DNA of 64,000 nt from JAJDNS01 sp963578825 (GTDB taxonomy: Bacteria > Acidobacteriota > Vicinamibacteria > Fen-336). The first letter of the stretch is position 1. Every line of letters starts with the position of its first letter. Where the stretch lies: assembly GCA_963578825.1 (NCBI GenBank), contig CAUZDW010000020.1, forward strand, positions 3,739 to 67,738, written 5' to 3'. The position numbers were made by a program, and so were the translations under genes. Below, in pieces: positions 46,296 through 56,418 of the stretch. The notes under the pieces were generated by a model that searched no databases, was not told where the DNA came from, and saw nothing but the letters and a program-made list of their open reading frames with translations.

Positions 46296-47552
46296 ATGAT
46301 GGGATCTCGACCCGAAGTCGGCGTGAGGGCTTGCGCCGTCGCCTTTGCACTCTGTCTGATCGTCGGCTCCACAGCTTGGGGCGGGCCGCTTCCCACGGCG
46401 ACGCCCGAGGCCGTGGGGTTGTCGTCCGAGCGCCTGCGGCGGATCTCCACCCGGCTGCAGCAAGACGTGGACGAGGGTGTGTACCCCGGAGCGGTGGTCC
46501 TCGTGGCCCGCCGGGGGAAGATCGCCTACTTCGAGAGCTTCGGCTGGCGAGACAAGGACGGCGGGACTCCGATGCCGAAGGACGCGATCTTCCGCATCTT
46601 CTCGATGACCAAGCCCATTGTGAGCGTTGCCGCCATGATGTTGCACGAGGAGGGGCGTTTCTTCCTTTGGGAGCCTGTCGAGAAGTACCTTCCGGCGTTC
46701 AAGGACCTGACGCTCGGCGTGGAGGGTCCCGTGTTCTCGACGGTTCCGCTGAAGAGGAAGATGACGATCCAAGACCTGCTCACGCATACCTCGGGCTTGA
46801 CGTATGAGGAGGGCGTAGGAGGTTCTGACGCCAAATCGGTCGTCAAGGCCATGTACAGCGGAGCGGGAGTGGGTTCATGGGACCAGACGAGCGCCGAGAT
46901 GGTCGAGGAGCTGGGAAAGCTGCCGCTGGTCTACGAACCTGGTACCAGATGGCACTACGGTCGATCGACCGACGTGCTCGGACGACTGATCGAGGTCGTC
47001 TCGGGGATGCCCCTCGACCGGTTCCTCCAACAGCGCATCTTCGAGCCGCTGGGAATGCAGGACTCCGGCTTCTGGGTGGAAGCCGACAAGAAGAACCGCG
47101 TGGCCCAGCCCGGGAACGTGGAGCGGCTCCGATTCGACCCAACCGTCAAGCCGAGATTCCTGTCGGGCGGCGGCGGCGCCGTCTCAACAACCAGCGACTA
47201 CGCCCGCTTCGTCCAGATGCTCCTCAACGGCGGCGAACTGGATGGTACCCGGCTCCTCGGTCCGAAGACCATCGAGTACATGACCTCCGACCACCTTGAA
47301 TCCGTGCCCGATCTCCCTGAGGCTTCGGTAGGCCACGGCTTTGGGCTCGGCTTCGCCGTTCGCCTTTCGAACGGGCGATCGCCAGTGCCCGGCACGAAAG
47401 GCGTTTTCTTTTGGGGCGGCCTGGCCGGGACGGTCTTCTGGGTCGATCCTGAGGAGGAGTTGATCGCAGTGGGCATGATTCAAGAGCCATCTAGACGTGC
47501 CTTCTTCCAGCGGCTCATGCGGACTCTAGTCTATCAGGCCATCATCGACTAG
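46296..47552 (+). CDS. Exported serine hydrolase, class C beta-lactamase/esterase family
   Basis: 418 residues. Signal peptide (ACAVAFALCLIVGSTAWG). Catalytic S103-M-T-K106, the Tyr motif YGRS near 221 (Y-x-N equivalent) and LLTHTSGLTY are typical of the EstB/penicillin-binding-like group, usually esterases or peptidases rather than drug-resistance enzymes. The stop codon TAG lies within CTAG at the left edge of a MITE-like element, so the present 3' end was shaped by an insertion; the C-terminus still has family-like length. Confidence 0.86.
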   Translation: MMGSRPEVGVRACAVAFALCLIVGSTAWGGPLPTATPEAVGLSSERLRRISTRLQQDVDEGVYPGAVVLVARRGKIAYFESFGWRDKDGGTPMPKDAIFRIFSMTKPIVSVAAMMLHEEGRFFLWEPVEKYLPAFKDLTLGVEGPVFSTVPLKRKMTIQDLLTHTSGLTYEEGVGGSDAKSVVKAMYSGAGVGSWDQTSAEMVEELGKLPLVYEPGTRWHYGRSTDVLGRLIEVVSGMPLDRFLQQRIFEPLGMQDSGFWVEADKKNRVAQPGNVERLRFDPTVKPRFLSGGGGAVSTTSDYARFVQMLLNGGELDGTRLLGPKTIEYMTSDHLESVPDLPEASVGHGFGLGFAVRLSNGRSPVPGTKGVFFWGGLAGTVFWVDPEEELIAVGMIQEPSRRAFFQRLMRTLVYQAIID

Positions 47553-47676
47553 GAGTGTGCGCGGTAGAACGGTTTCGCGGCAATCCGATGGCACATTTGC
47601 CCATCGGCGACGGGCTCTCGGAGCAAGATCGGCCCATCGAATGGGGTGAAAAGTTTCTACGGCGCACACTCCTAGC
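47549..47676. mobile_element. MITE-like element, 128 bp with 21-bp terminal inverted repeats
   Basis: Left end 47549-47569 and right end 47656-47676 are inverted repeats with one mismatch. Core ends GAGTGTGCGC are flanked on both sides by CTAG, compatible with a 4-bp target duplication of the YTAR type used by IS5-family elements. An inner hairpin (CCGATGG / CCATCGG) is present and there is no transposase frame. Non-autonomous, mobilised in trans if active. Confidence 0.65.
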
Positions 47677-47780
47677 CAGCCGGAAGCCGAATAGGTGGTT
47701 CAGTGCCAGAGCGGGGGCTGCGTGTGCGCCAGCGAGGCCCATAGGCTAGCCTTGCAGGCGAAATCCTAGGGGAGAGCAAG

Positions 47781-50128
47781 ATGCGACCCACATTCCTGTC
47801 TCTGACAGGGCCTTCTCAACTACAACTCAGGCTTGCAGCCGTTACGTTCATCTCACTCTGTTTGGCCGTGCCCGCCGACAACCAGGGGATCGAGCGCATG
47901 CCGGTTGTCGGATACGCCGACCGCTTGAGTGTGGCGCAGGGAGAAACCATCCGATTCATGGTCAGCAGCAAGCTGCCCCGCTATCGTGCGGACCTGGTGC
48001 GGTTGATTCACGGCGACACCAACCCCGAGGGGCCCGGTCTCAAGGAGGAAGTGGTCGAATCGGATATCAATCAGACCTATCCGGGGCGTCGCCAGGAGCT
48101 CACGGCGGGATCTTATGTCCTGGTAGAGGATCACCCTTCCCTCCGTCTCTCGGGCAGCTTCACACTCCAGGCGTGGATCGCCCCCAGCACCCCCGGCGAA
48201 GGAACGCAGGGCATCATCACCAAATACTCGGCCGAGGATAGGCGGGGCTACGGGTTGTTCATAGCGGAGGACGGGGATCTGGCGCTTTGGATCGGCGATC
48301 CCAATGGGAACGTCGAACAAGTCCGGAGCGGTGTACCTCTTCGAGCCTGGGCGCCGGCCTCGGCGTTCCGAGGGCTGAACCAGGGGGTCAACTCGACGAC
48401 CTGGTACTTCGTGGCGGCCACGTTCGAGGCGAGCAGCGGGCGGGTGACGCTCCATCAAGAGCCGGCAGTCGAGTGGCCGCTCGACGGGAGCCGAGCGCTC
48501 ACGGAAACGACGGTCGCTGCACGGTCGGTCGGCCAGAGTGACGCTCCCCTGCTCATGGCCGGCTACTGGACCTGGCGGGAAGGAAAAATGGCCAGAGTGG
48601 GGGGCCACTTCAACGGTAGAATTGAAGACCCGAGAGTCTTCGACAGGGCCCTGAGCCAGGATGAACTCGAGGCCCTGAAGGGTGGAGCGGCGCCGAGGCA
48701 GCCTGTGGCCGCCTGGGATTTTTCTGCTGACGTCTCATCACGCAAAGTCAGCGACACGGCCCCCAACCAACTGCACGGGCTAGCCGTACAGATGCCAACG
48801 CGAGGCGTGACCGGTCACAGCTGGACTGGACGGGAAAGCCACTTCAATCGAAGTCCGGAACAGTACTCCGCGATTCACTTTCACGACGACGACCTGGACG
48901 ACGCCGGTTGGGAGGTGGACTTCGAGTACCAGGTCCCTGCGTCTCTGCGAAGCGGAGTCTACGCCCTGCGTCTGAGGTCGGGAAACGGAGAGGACCACAT
49001 CCCCTTCTATGTTCGTCCCGGCGAGGGCGCGGTACGAGCACCCGTCGCTTTCCTGGCGCCCACCTTCACCTATCTCGCATATGGAAACTGGAACAGGGGA
49101 ACGTCCCAGCTGCTGAGCCTGTACAGCCACCATTCGGATGGCAGCGGTGTCTCATACGCCTCCAGCCTGAGACCCATACTCGATATGAGACCCAAGGTGG
49201 TCCACCAGGACTTCGGCCCGGTCGCCACCGGACCCCATGGTTTCAACGCCGATCTGCACCTGGTCGACTGGTTGGAGACGAAGGGGTACTCATGGGATGT
49301 CGTGACGGATGGGGATCTCCATTCAGAAGGCGCCCTACTGTTGCGGCCGTACCGCGTCGTCATCACCGGTTCCCATCCTGAGTACTGGTCGGAACAGATG
49401 CTGGACGCATTGGAGACCTACCTCCGCCAGGGCGGAAGACTAATGTATTTGGGGGGCAACGGTTTCTACTGGGTCACGTCGATGGATCCCGAGGAGCAGC
49501 ACACGATCGAGGTTCGCCGCCGAGCCGGGACCGAGGCGTGGCAGGCTGCACCCGGGGCGAGTACCATCACAGCACCACGGGCGAGCTGGGCGGCCTGTGG
49601 CGCTTCCGCGGACGGCCCCCTCAAGAGCTGGTCGGTGCGGGTTTCACCGCGCAGGGCGGCGGCCCAGGCCGACCCTTCCAGCGTCAGCCGGGCGGCTTCG
49701 ACCCCCGAGCGGCATTCGTCTTCGAGGGAATCGGACCGGACGAACCGATCGGAGACTTTCCGTGTCTGGTCATGGAGTACGGCGCCGCCGGGCTCGAGTT
49801 CGATCGCTTCGATCATGTCTTGGGTACGCCCGCTCACGGGTTGTTGCTGGCCACGGCCACCGGCTTCTCCGATTTCTATGACCATGTAGTGGAAGAGGTC
49901 CTGGTCGCGGATTCCAAACAATCCGGATCCGTGAATCCCAGGGTCAGAGCCGACATGGTCTACTTCGAGTACCCCAACGGGGGTGCCGTGTTCTCGACCA
50001 GCTCCATATCCTGGGACAGTTGTCTCTCCTACAACGAGTACAACAACAACGTCTCTCGCATTACGGAAAACGTGCTGAATCGATTTCAGTCGGATCGCCC
50101 GCTTCTCGAGACGGGACGCGAGGACTAG
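47781..50128 (+). pseudogene. N,N-dimethylformamidase large-subunit-like protein, one frameshift
   Basis: Signal-like N-terminus, a LamG/concanavalin-like domain (residues ~130-320, SFTLQAWIAPSTPGEGTQG, HFNGRIEDPRVFDRALS), then the dimethylformamidase beta-subunit domain (VAFLAPTFTYLAYGNW, VITGSHPEYWSEQMLDALETYL, YLGGNGFYWVTS). At the CCCGGGG run 49551-49557 the frame slips by one missing base; the next frame continues EYHHSTTGELGGLWRFRGRPPQELVGAGFTAQG and GIGPDEPIGDFP to 50128. Repaired length about 782 residues. Family enzymes cleave small amides; the exported form is probably different in substrate. Error or real mutation cannot be told. Confidence 0.8.
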
Positions 50129-50335
50129 ATCCGCTTCCTCTTGGGCCCCCCTGTGTCTCTCGATGTCGAGGTCTTCGAGTTCCACTTGGAGCCTGCGACT
50201 GGTCGCTGAGAGAGAAGCGCGGAAGCCATCCTAGTCTGCCGACCACTCCAGGCCGGAGCCTACAGACGACGAAGGCCAGCTCCCGGCCCCGTTTTCGCTG
50301 CCGCTTTGCTACCACTTCGCCCGGCCTGAGCGGGA

Positions 50336-50477
50336 TAATTGAATTGCACTCCCGCACCGGGCACATCGGTGTCGGCCCTGGCGGTACACTGAGTGTGCCT
50401 GCCACGTAATTGAATTGCACTCCCGCACCGGGCACATCGGTGTCGGCCTTGGCGGTACACTGAGTGTGCCTGCCACG
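50336..50477 (+). repeat. Tandem direct repeat, 2 x 71 bp
   Basis: Units 50336-50406 and 50407-50477 differ at one base. Each ends in a near-palindrome (GGTACACTGAGTGTGCC). The array stops 17 bp before the MFS transporter start, so each copy could carry a promoter or operator. The preceding 50129-50335 has no recognisable gene. Confidence 0.85.
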
Positions 50478-50494
50478 TAGAGGTAACACGCCAT

Positions 50495-51655
50495 ATGGAT
50501 CCGATGCTGACTCTGATGCAGATCGCGGCCCTGGCAACAGCCGGGATGTGCTTCGCTTTGCTGGGCAGCGTCAAGTTGCCATTGGCCCGCAAGTTACAAA
50601 TCGACGAGGGCAAGGTCGGCGGATTGGTTGCGGTGTTTGGCATGACCTTGGTCCCGATGGTGGTCGTGGCTGGCTTCTTGGTCGACCTACTGGGAAAACA
50701 GGCCGTCCTGGGCGGCGGTTTCTTATTGGTGATCATCAGTCTCGTCGTGCTCGCGCACTCACGCCGCTATGCCGCCGCGCTGGTGGCTGTCCTAGTTCTG
50801 GGAACTGGCTGGTCGGCACTGGTCAACGTCTTAAACGTCACCTCTCCGCCGGCGTTCGTCCCGCCGGACGATCTCCCACAGCGCATGGCCTACGCCATGA
50901 ACATGGGCGATTTCATCTTCGGGGTGGGAACCTTTGTCACTCCGCTGATCATCGTCTCTTGCGCGCAGCGGTTCGGGCTGACCGGGACCTTGTACGGCTT
51001 CGCGGCGGTCTCGGTGATTCCGCTCTCCTTAGGACTGGGCGTCGATTGGGAAGCCTTAAGAGTGGGAGCGAACGAATCCGTGGCTGGCGGGTTGGCGAAG
51101 CTATTGTCCGATCCCATTGTCTGGCTCTGTTCGGCGGCGTTTTTCTTTCACGTGCCGACCGAAGCGTCGATCGCAACGTGGGCAACGACACTGCTGACCG
51201 ATAAGAACGTTAGCGAAGCCAAAGCATCAACGTTGCTGTCGGTCTTCTGGATGACGTTCATGGGATCTCGGCTGGTGACGGCCTTGACGCTTCCGGAAGG
51301 AGCAGCCGCGACTCTGGTCGTCATGATGGCCTGTTGCAGTGTAGCGATCACGCTCGGCATCGTATTCTGCCGGGGAACGACATTGATGCGCATACTGATC
51401 GTCGTAGCGGGTGCTGTCGTCGGACCGATCTTCCCCACATTGATCGCGATTTTGTTGGCTCATGTCGAGCCATCGCTGCACGGGCGCGCCGTTGGCATCT
51501 TTTTCTGCATCGGCGGAATCGGCTGGACCGCAATCCCGATCTTGATCGGCCTGTATGCCAAGCGGACCACGGTTCAGCGAGGCTTTCTGATCGCCAGCGG
51601 CTCGGCGGTCTTGCTGTGTGCGCTCTCGATCGTGCTAGCCCTTCGCTTGACTTGA
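50495..51655 (+). CDS. Major facilitator superfamily transporter
   Basis: 386 residues with about 12 membrane helices. First half LGSVKLPLARKLQIDEGKVGGLVAVFGMTLVPMVVVAGFLVDLLGKQAV includes the MFS motif A-like G-x-x-x-D-x-x-G; the second half ends in GRAVGIFFCIGGIGWTAIPILIGLYAKR. Relatives in Planctomycetes are usually unassigned sugar transporters. Base composition is lower in GC than core genes. A double 71-bp repeat directly precedes it. Confidence 0.8.
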   Translation: MDPMLTLMQIAALATAGMCFALLGSVKLPLARKLQIDEGKVGGLVAVFGMTLVPMVVVAGFLVDLLGKQAVLGGGFLLVIISLVVLAHSRRYAAALVAVLVLGTGWSALVNVLNVTSPPAFVPPDDLPQRMAYAMNMGDFIFGVGTFVTPLIIVSCAQRFGLTGTLYGFAAVSVIPLSLGLGVDWEALRVGANESVAGGLAKLLSDPIVWLCSAAFFFHVPTEASIATWATTLLTDKNVSEAKASTLLSVFWMTFMGSRLVTALTLPEGAAATLVVMMACCSVAITLGIVFCRGTTLMRILIVVAGAVVGPIFPTLIAILLAHVEPSLHGRAVGIFFCIGGIGWTAIPILIGLYAKRTTVQRGFLIASGSAVLLCALSIVLALRLT

Positions 51656-51698
51656 CGGCGCACGCTGCCGCTCTGAGCACCAATTACAAAAACACGGC

Positions 51699-52043
51699 TT
51701 ACGAGTGGGGTTCGACGGTGACGAAATAGCTCAGGTTCTTCGGTGCGTCGGGATCCTGGCCGAGGTGCAGGGCACGATAGTAGGCCAGGAACTGGATCAC
51801 GGGTAAAGAGAGAACGTCACGAACTCCGTCTCCCAGGCCCGTTTTCAGATCGATCAAGTGATCCGCGTATGCGGCGAATCCTTCGTCCAAGCCGTCGCAG
51901 AGCACCAGGATCCTGCCGCCAAGTCCCTTCATGTTCCTGGCGAGCTGCAGATCGTAGGGCCGGCCCGCATCGGAGACCATGATGGTCAGCAGCATGTGCT
52001 CATCGACGGTGGACTTCGGGCCGTGCTGGAAATCGAGCGACAC
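51699..52043 (-). pseudogene. SIS-domain sugar isomerase/GlmS-like C-terminal remnant
   Basis: 114 residues resembling the last part of SIS-domain proteins: LDFQHGPKSTVDEHMLLTIMVSD (equivalent of LEFRHGP...), then VIQFLAYYRALHLGQDPDAPKNLSYFVTVE, the closing motif of GlmS/AgaS-like isomerases. An in-frame TGA two codons upstream of the GTG start and the promoter region of the next gene mark the truncation. At least two thirds of the protein is missing. Confidence 0.7.
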
Positions 52044-52188
52044 GCATCACGGGAGGATCGACGCCATCGACCTTGTGACGCGGGACTTTGTACCGGCACG
52101 AATCCGCTTGCCGATCGGCGGCGCTTCCTATCGAATCACTCTTGTTGCACCTATCCCTGTCCGAACCTCTGAACCAAGGAGGGGCCCA

Positions 52189-53214
52189 ATGACGCTGACG
52201 CTGTCCGCCGACGATCTCCGTGGCCGAATCGCCCGCCTGCCTCGCGTCGCGTTAGGGCACTTTCCCACACCGCTCGAGTTCTGTCCGCGCCTGAGCGACG
52301 CCGTGGGGGGACCCCGCATCTTCATCAAGCGAGACGACTGCACGGGCCTGGCGCTCGGCGGGAACAAGACGCGCCAGCTCGAGTTCACGATCGGGCGTGG
52401 GCTCGACGAAGGCGCCGACGTGTTCATTGGAGGCGCGGGGTCCCAGTCGAACCATTGCCGCCAGCTGTCGGCCGCCGCCGCAAAAGTGGGAGTGGACTGC
52501 GCCGTGGCACTCGTCAAGGACCACAAGAGCGCCGACCCGCGGGGCAACATGCTGTTGGACGACTTGCTGGGCGCGCGCGTGGAGTTGGTCGAGGTGGAGA
52601 CGCAAGAGCTCCTGGACGACGCGAAGGCGCGGCTTGTTGCCCGGTACGAGAAGGAAGGGCGGAAGCCGTTCGTGGTGATGCGGTCGGAGAACAGGCCATA
52701 CGGCGCCATGGGCTACGCATTGGCGACGATCGAGATCGCGGAGCAGATGGACGCGATCGGCGAGAAGGCGGACGTGATCGTAGCCTGTTCGGGAAGCTGC
52801 ACTCAGCCGGGCATGATTTTCGGCAACAAGGTGATGGGCCTAAAAGCGCGAATCCTCGGCGTCACTCCGATCCTGTGGTCCTACGACCTGAGCGACGCGT
52901 TTCTCGGAATGCTGTCGACGATGGCGGGGCTCCTTGATCTGGAGGTGGTCTTTACACGCGACGAGATCTGGAACTCGGATGCCTACATCGGTCCGAAGGG
53001 CTACGGATACTGCTCCAAGGAAGGCAACGAGGCACTACGACTAATGGCGCGCACGGAAGGCATTCTGCTGGACCCGATCTACACGGGAAAGGCGCTTGCC
53101 GGGCTGATGGACCTCTCGAAGAAGGGCGAGATCGGCAATGACGAGACTGTCGTGCTGCTCCACACGGGCGGGACGCCGGCGCTGTTCGCGTACGCGGAGG
53201 AATTGATGGGGTAG
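52189..53214 (+). CDS. D-cysteine desulfhydrase/ACC deaminase-like PLP enzyme
   Basis: 341 residues. PLP Lys60 in LGGNKTRQLEF, GAGSQSNHCRQLSAAAAKVG for the cofactor phosphate and substrate, and SGSCTQPGMIFG, with HTGGTPALFAY at the end. Typical length 325-340. Relatives degrade D-cysteine to pyruvate, sulfide and ammonia, or 1-aminocyclopropane-1-carboxylate to 2-oxobutyrate; the residues seen do not separate the two. AAGGAGGGG precedes ATG. Followed 145 bp later by a convergent aldehyde dehydrogenase gene. Confidence 0.88.
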   Translation: MTLTLSADDLRGRIARLPRVALGHFPTPLEFCPRLSDAVGGPRIFIKRDDCTGLALGGNKTRQLEFTIGRGLDEGADVFIGGAGSQSNHCRQLSAAAAKVGVDCAVALVKDHKSADPRGNMLLDDLLGARVELVEVETQELLDDAKARLVARYEKEGRKPFVVMRSENRPYGAMGYALATIEIAEQMDAIGEKADVIVACSGSCTQPGMIFGNKVMGLKARILGVTPILWSYDLSDAFLGMLSTMAGLLDLEVVFTRDEIWNSDAYIGPKGYGYCSKEGNEALRLMARTEGILLDPIYTGKALAGLMDLSKKGEIGNDETVVLLHTGGTPALFAYAEELMG

Positions 53215-53358
53215 AGAGCTGAGTACGAAATGCAAACCGCTCGGTGGGAAGTGGTCTGGATTCGCCAGGGGTGGTGCCGGAGGCGTCACCAGAAACGCGG
53301 AAGACGCCATCCTGTTCAGCAGAGTGTCTTGCTGCCCTGGTGCCGGCCGTATAGGGCA

Positions 53359-54795
53359 TCATTCAACGTGAAACACGATGGTCTGTAGGTCGGACATGAA
53401 CTCGAGTGTGTGTCGTCCGCCGAGGCGGCCGATGCCGCTGGCGGCACCGGCCATGCCGCCAAAGGGAATGTGGGGCTCCCAGTAGCTCGACGGATCGTTG
53501 ACCACGACGATACCGGTGCGCAGTTGCTCGGCCCAGCGCCAGGCGTCGTTGACGCTCTCGGTGAACACCGCTGACACGAGGCCCAGCTCGCAGGCGTTGA
53601 TGTGACGCCACGCCTCGTCGTCGCTCGAGAACGCGCGGATCGGCGCTATCGGGCCGAAGGTTTCTTCTGTGTTGACCAGGCTTTCGGCGTCGAAATCGAC
53701 AAGTACCGTCGGTTCGCAGAAGAACCCGGGCAGGTCGGGCCTCCCACCGCCAGCGACAATCGTCGCGCCACGATCGGTCGCATCGGCGAGGTGGGCTGCC
53801 ATCTTTTCGACCACGCCCATATTGTTCTGCGGGCCAAGGGTCACGTTCCGATCCCACACGTCGCCCGGAACCCAATGGTTTGTCTGACTCACGACCTCAT
53901 CTACCAACTCGTTCTTGAGGTTGTCGGCGACAAAGATGCGCTCGGCGGCGGAGCAGACCTGTCCGGCTTCGTAGAAACAGGCGTTGGCGATGCCCTTGGC
54001 CGCCTTGCGGGGGTCGGCGTCGGCCAAGACGACGATGGGACCGTTGCCGCCCAGCTCCATCAAACGCGGCTTGAGCCCGCAGCGAGCACTGATGACTCGC
54101 CCGGTCGCGGAGCTGCCGGTCAAGGCGATCGCGTGGGTACCGGGGTTGGTGACGATCTCGTCTCCAACTTGTGCGCCCGGACCGATCACCAGGTTGATCA
54201 CGCCTCGGGGCAACCCGGCCTCGACGAGGTAACGCATCAGCGTCGCGGCCGTCACAGCGGCGGTCGGCGGTGGGTTCCACACGACGGTGTTGCCCATCAC
54301 GACCGCAAACGGCAGGTATTCGCTGGGTATCGCCGCCGGGAAGTTCCACGGCGTGATCACGCCGATCACACCGCGTGACCGACGGAAACTGGTGATCCGC
54401 TTGTGCGAGTCACGCGCCAGCAACGTGCTGCCCTCCAAATAGCGGGCCACCTCTGCCGCCTGACGATAGAAGAGGGGAACCGCCTGCGCTTCCTGGGTCG
54501 CTTCACGGTGACGCGGCTTGCCCAGCTCCGTGCATAGGATGTCGGCCAACTCGTCCTCGTGCGCGGCGATGACCTGGGCCATGCGCATGCAAAGGTCGGT
54601 CCGGTCGAAAAGCGGCACCCGCGACCACGATGCATACGCCTCGTTCGCCGCCGCAATCGCGCGCCGCGCATCCTCCCTCCCGCCCAGAGGCAGCGTCGCA
54701 AACACCTCGCCCTTGGCTGGATTGATCGCATCGTAGGTCGCCCCCGACTCTGCACCGCACCACTGCCCGCTGATGTGCATCTCGTAGTCCGCCAT
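53359..54795 (-). CDS. NAD(P)-dependent aldehyde dehydrogenase
   Basis: 478 residues from ATG 54795. ISGQWCGAESGATYDAINPAKGEVFATLP at the start, cofactor region VITPWNFPAAIPSEYLPFAVVMGNTVVWNPPP, general base Glu in MELGGNGPIVV and nucleophile Cys in AGQVCSAAERIFV. EETFGPIAPI and VNDPSSYWEPHIPFGGMAGAASGIGR complete the family pattern. Oxidises an aldehyde (succinate-semialdehyde or benzaldehyde type). Frame upstream of the chosen Met has no homology. Confidence 0.92.
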   Translation of the reverse strand: MADYEMHISGQWCGAESGATYDAINPAKGEVFATLPLGGREDARRAIAAANEAYASWSRVPLFDRTDLCMRMAQVIAAHEDELADILCTELGKPRHREATQEAQAVPLFYRQAAEVARYLEGSTLLARDSHKRITSFRRSRGVIGVITPWNFPAAIPSEYLPFAVVMGNTVVWNPPPTAAVTAATLMRYLVEAGLPRGVINLVIGPGAQVGDEIVTNPGTHAIALTGSSATGRVISARCGLKPRLMELGGNGPIVVLADADPRKAAKGIANACFYEAGQVCSAAERIFVADNLKNELVDEVVSQTNHWVPGDVWDRNVTLGPQNNMGVVEKMAAHLADATDRGATIVAGGGRPDLPGFFCEPTVLVDFDAESLVNTEETFGPIAPIRAFSSDDEAWRHINACELGLVSAVFTESVNDAWRWAEQLRTGIVVVNDPSSYWEPHIPFGGMAGAASGIGRLGGRHTLEFMSDLQTIVFHVE

Positions 54796-55106
54796 GATGC
54801 AAGTATACGGCGCGAGAGCTTCCCTGCGCCGCCAACAGGTGCCCATGCAGTTCGACCAAATCCGCCCCCATGGCCCCGGCCTGGCGGCCTGTCAGGAGCG
54901 GCTAGAGCGGGGCGGGGTTGGGGCGAGGTGTCTTCCTCGGTGAGCTGTGATGGAAAACCCTTGAATAGCCCAGCACTGGGTTGTACTGTGGCGCCCACTG
55001 ACAAGTTGTCATCCGGCCCAATCGCCCGGTGTGAGACGGCTGAGCGTAAACGAGATGGGGTGGATGCAGTTTCTCAGCTCCCGACTGAATCGATGGAGAT
55101 CGAACC
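54796..55106. other. Intergenic region, no gene seen
   Basis: 311 bp between divergent aldehyde dehydrogenase and sialidase-like genes. It presumably holds both promoters. No coding frame, RNA gene or obvious repeat recognised. Confidence 0.5.
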
Positions 55107-56366
55107 ATGCGCTCACTAGCGGTTGCAATTGTATTGCTTGGTCTGCCGATGTCCGCCACCGGTCAGGACAAGGAGAAGATCAGCAGAGAAGAATCAACCA
55201 GCAAAGTAACGTCGTCTTCTGCCTTTGAAGGGCTGGCGGTCAAGGAAGTCCTTACACTGCGCGCAGCCGAAGGCCGTTACTTCGGCCGTCCGTCGCTCCG
55301 TATTCTGGCGGACGGGACCTGGGTGATGGTATACGTCCAGTCGAATCATCACTGGAAAGACCCGCAGGGCCAGATCGAAGTGATGTTCTCGGGCGACGAG
55401 GGCCGCACTTGGTCCGAGCCCAACGAGCATCTGGACGGCACGCCGGTGACGGGGCTGCCCAGCCGGCCCAGTCCCCCCGGTTCCCTCTATGACCCGGTGG
55501 AGCCGTATTTCTACCTGGCGCCCAGCGGCGAGCTGGTGCTCACCGCGATGAGCATCGATCTCACTGGCCTGGTGGAAAACCACCCGCTGCATTCGGACGG
55601 ATCCGCGTGGATCACGGTTTCCGCGGACGACGGCCGCACTTGGGATGCGTGGCGGAAAGTGACCTTCGTAGGTCTTCCGGAGGCGCAATCGGCGGATGAC
55701 ATTGATCTGACCCAGGACTCGTTTGTGGACGGCGGGACCATCTATGCCGCCGCGCGTATGAGCGATAAGTACCGCCACGTCGGGAACTTCAACAAGATTA
55801 TTGCCGGGCTGTTCAAATCAATTGACAACGGACGGACCTGGCAATTCGTGAACCACATGGATCCCGAAGTGAACTGGGACCGCACCCTAGACTCTGAGAC
55901 CGGAATCGAACGGGTCGGGCCGAGCGAGATCGTGGCGGTCACCCGGGGAACGCTGGGGGGTTGGGCGCTCCCCTGGCTGACGCGCAGCCGCGACATGGGG
56001 AAGACGTGGTCGCCGCTGGTGCAGGCCGACAAGCGGGTTGGATCGTGGAAGCGGGCGAGAATCTATACCCGTAAACACCTCAGGCACATGAGCGGGGCTG
56101 AGAACATTCCCGAGTGGTGGGATGACAACCTGCTCCTCGGGACAGGTGTTGACCAGGTTACGGAAAAGACGCGCAACGTCGGTTTTTGGTATTCGACGGA
56201 CAAGGGAAAAAGCTGGAGCGCCCCGCTTCATTTGGACGAGGACACTGGCGACGCCGGCTACGGCGATATGCGCATGCGGAAAAACGGGGAACTGGTTGTC
56301 GTCTCCTACCACGGCTCCCACGACGAAGCGGCGGTCAAACAATACGTCCTACGCATGGAAGAATGA
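55107..56366 (+). CDS. BNR-repeat exo-sialidase-like exported protein
   Basis: 419 residues. Signal peptide MRSLAVAIVLLGLPMSATG. Five Asp boxes: SGDEGRTW, SADDGRTW, SIDNGRTW, SRDMGKTW and STDKGKSW, enough for a six-bladed sialidase propeller; GRPSLRILADGTWVMVY supplies an Arg as in the sialidase active-site triad. Likely a periplasmic or secreted glycosidase or glycan-binding protein. The truncated sulfatase directly downstream (53 bp) suggests the two once formed a glycan-degrading operon. Confidence 0.82.
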   Translation: MRSLAVAIVLLGLPMSATGQDKEKISREESTSKVTSSSAFEGLAVKEVLTLRAAEGRYFGRPSLRILADGTWVMVYVQSNHHWKDPQGQIEVMFSGDEGRTWSEPNEHLDGTPVTGLPSRPSPPGSLYDPVEPYFYLAPSGELVLTAMSIDLTGLVENHPLHSDGSAWITVSADDGRTWDAWRKVTFVGLPEAQSADDIDLTQDSFVDGGTIYAAARMSDKYRHVGNFNKIIAGLFKSIDNGRTWQFVNHMDPEVNWDRTLDSETGIERVGPSEIVAVTRGTLGGWALPWLTRSRDMGKTWSPLVQADKRVGSWKRARIYTRKHLRHMSGAENIPEWWDDNLLLGTGVDQVTEKTRNVGFWYSTDKGKSWSAPLHLDEDTGDAGYGDMRMRKNGELVVVSYHGSHDEAAVKQYVLRMEE

Positions 56367-56418
56367 CCTCCTTGTATGGAGTTCTCCGATACAGGTTCGC
56401 CTCACCGCACATAGCTGT

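Noticed and set aside
49551..49557. Programmed ribosomal frameshift in the dimethylformamidase-like gene
   Set aside because: No slippery heptamer of X XXY YYZ type and no family precedent; a base error or mutation is simpler.
50129..50214. Plus-strand coding-like tail (SLDVEVFEFHLEPATGR) after the dimethylformamidase-like gene
   Set aside because: Only ~25 codons, no start and no recognisable family.
50336..50477. Possible CRISPR array
   Set aside because: Only two contiguous 71-bp units with no spacers and no cas genes nearby.
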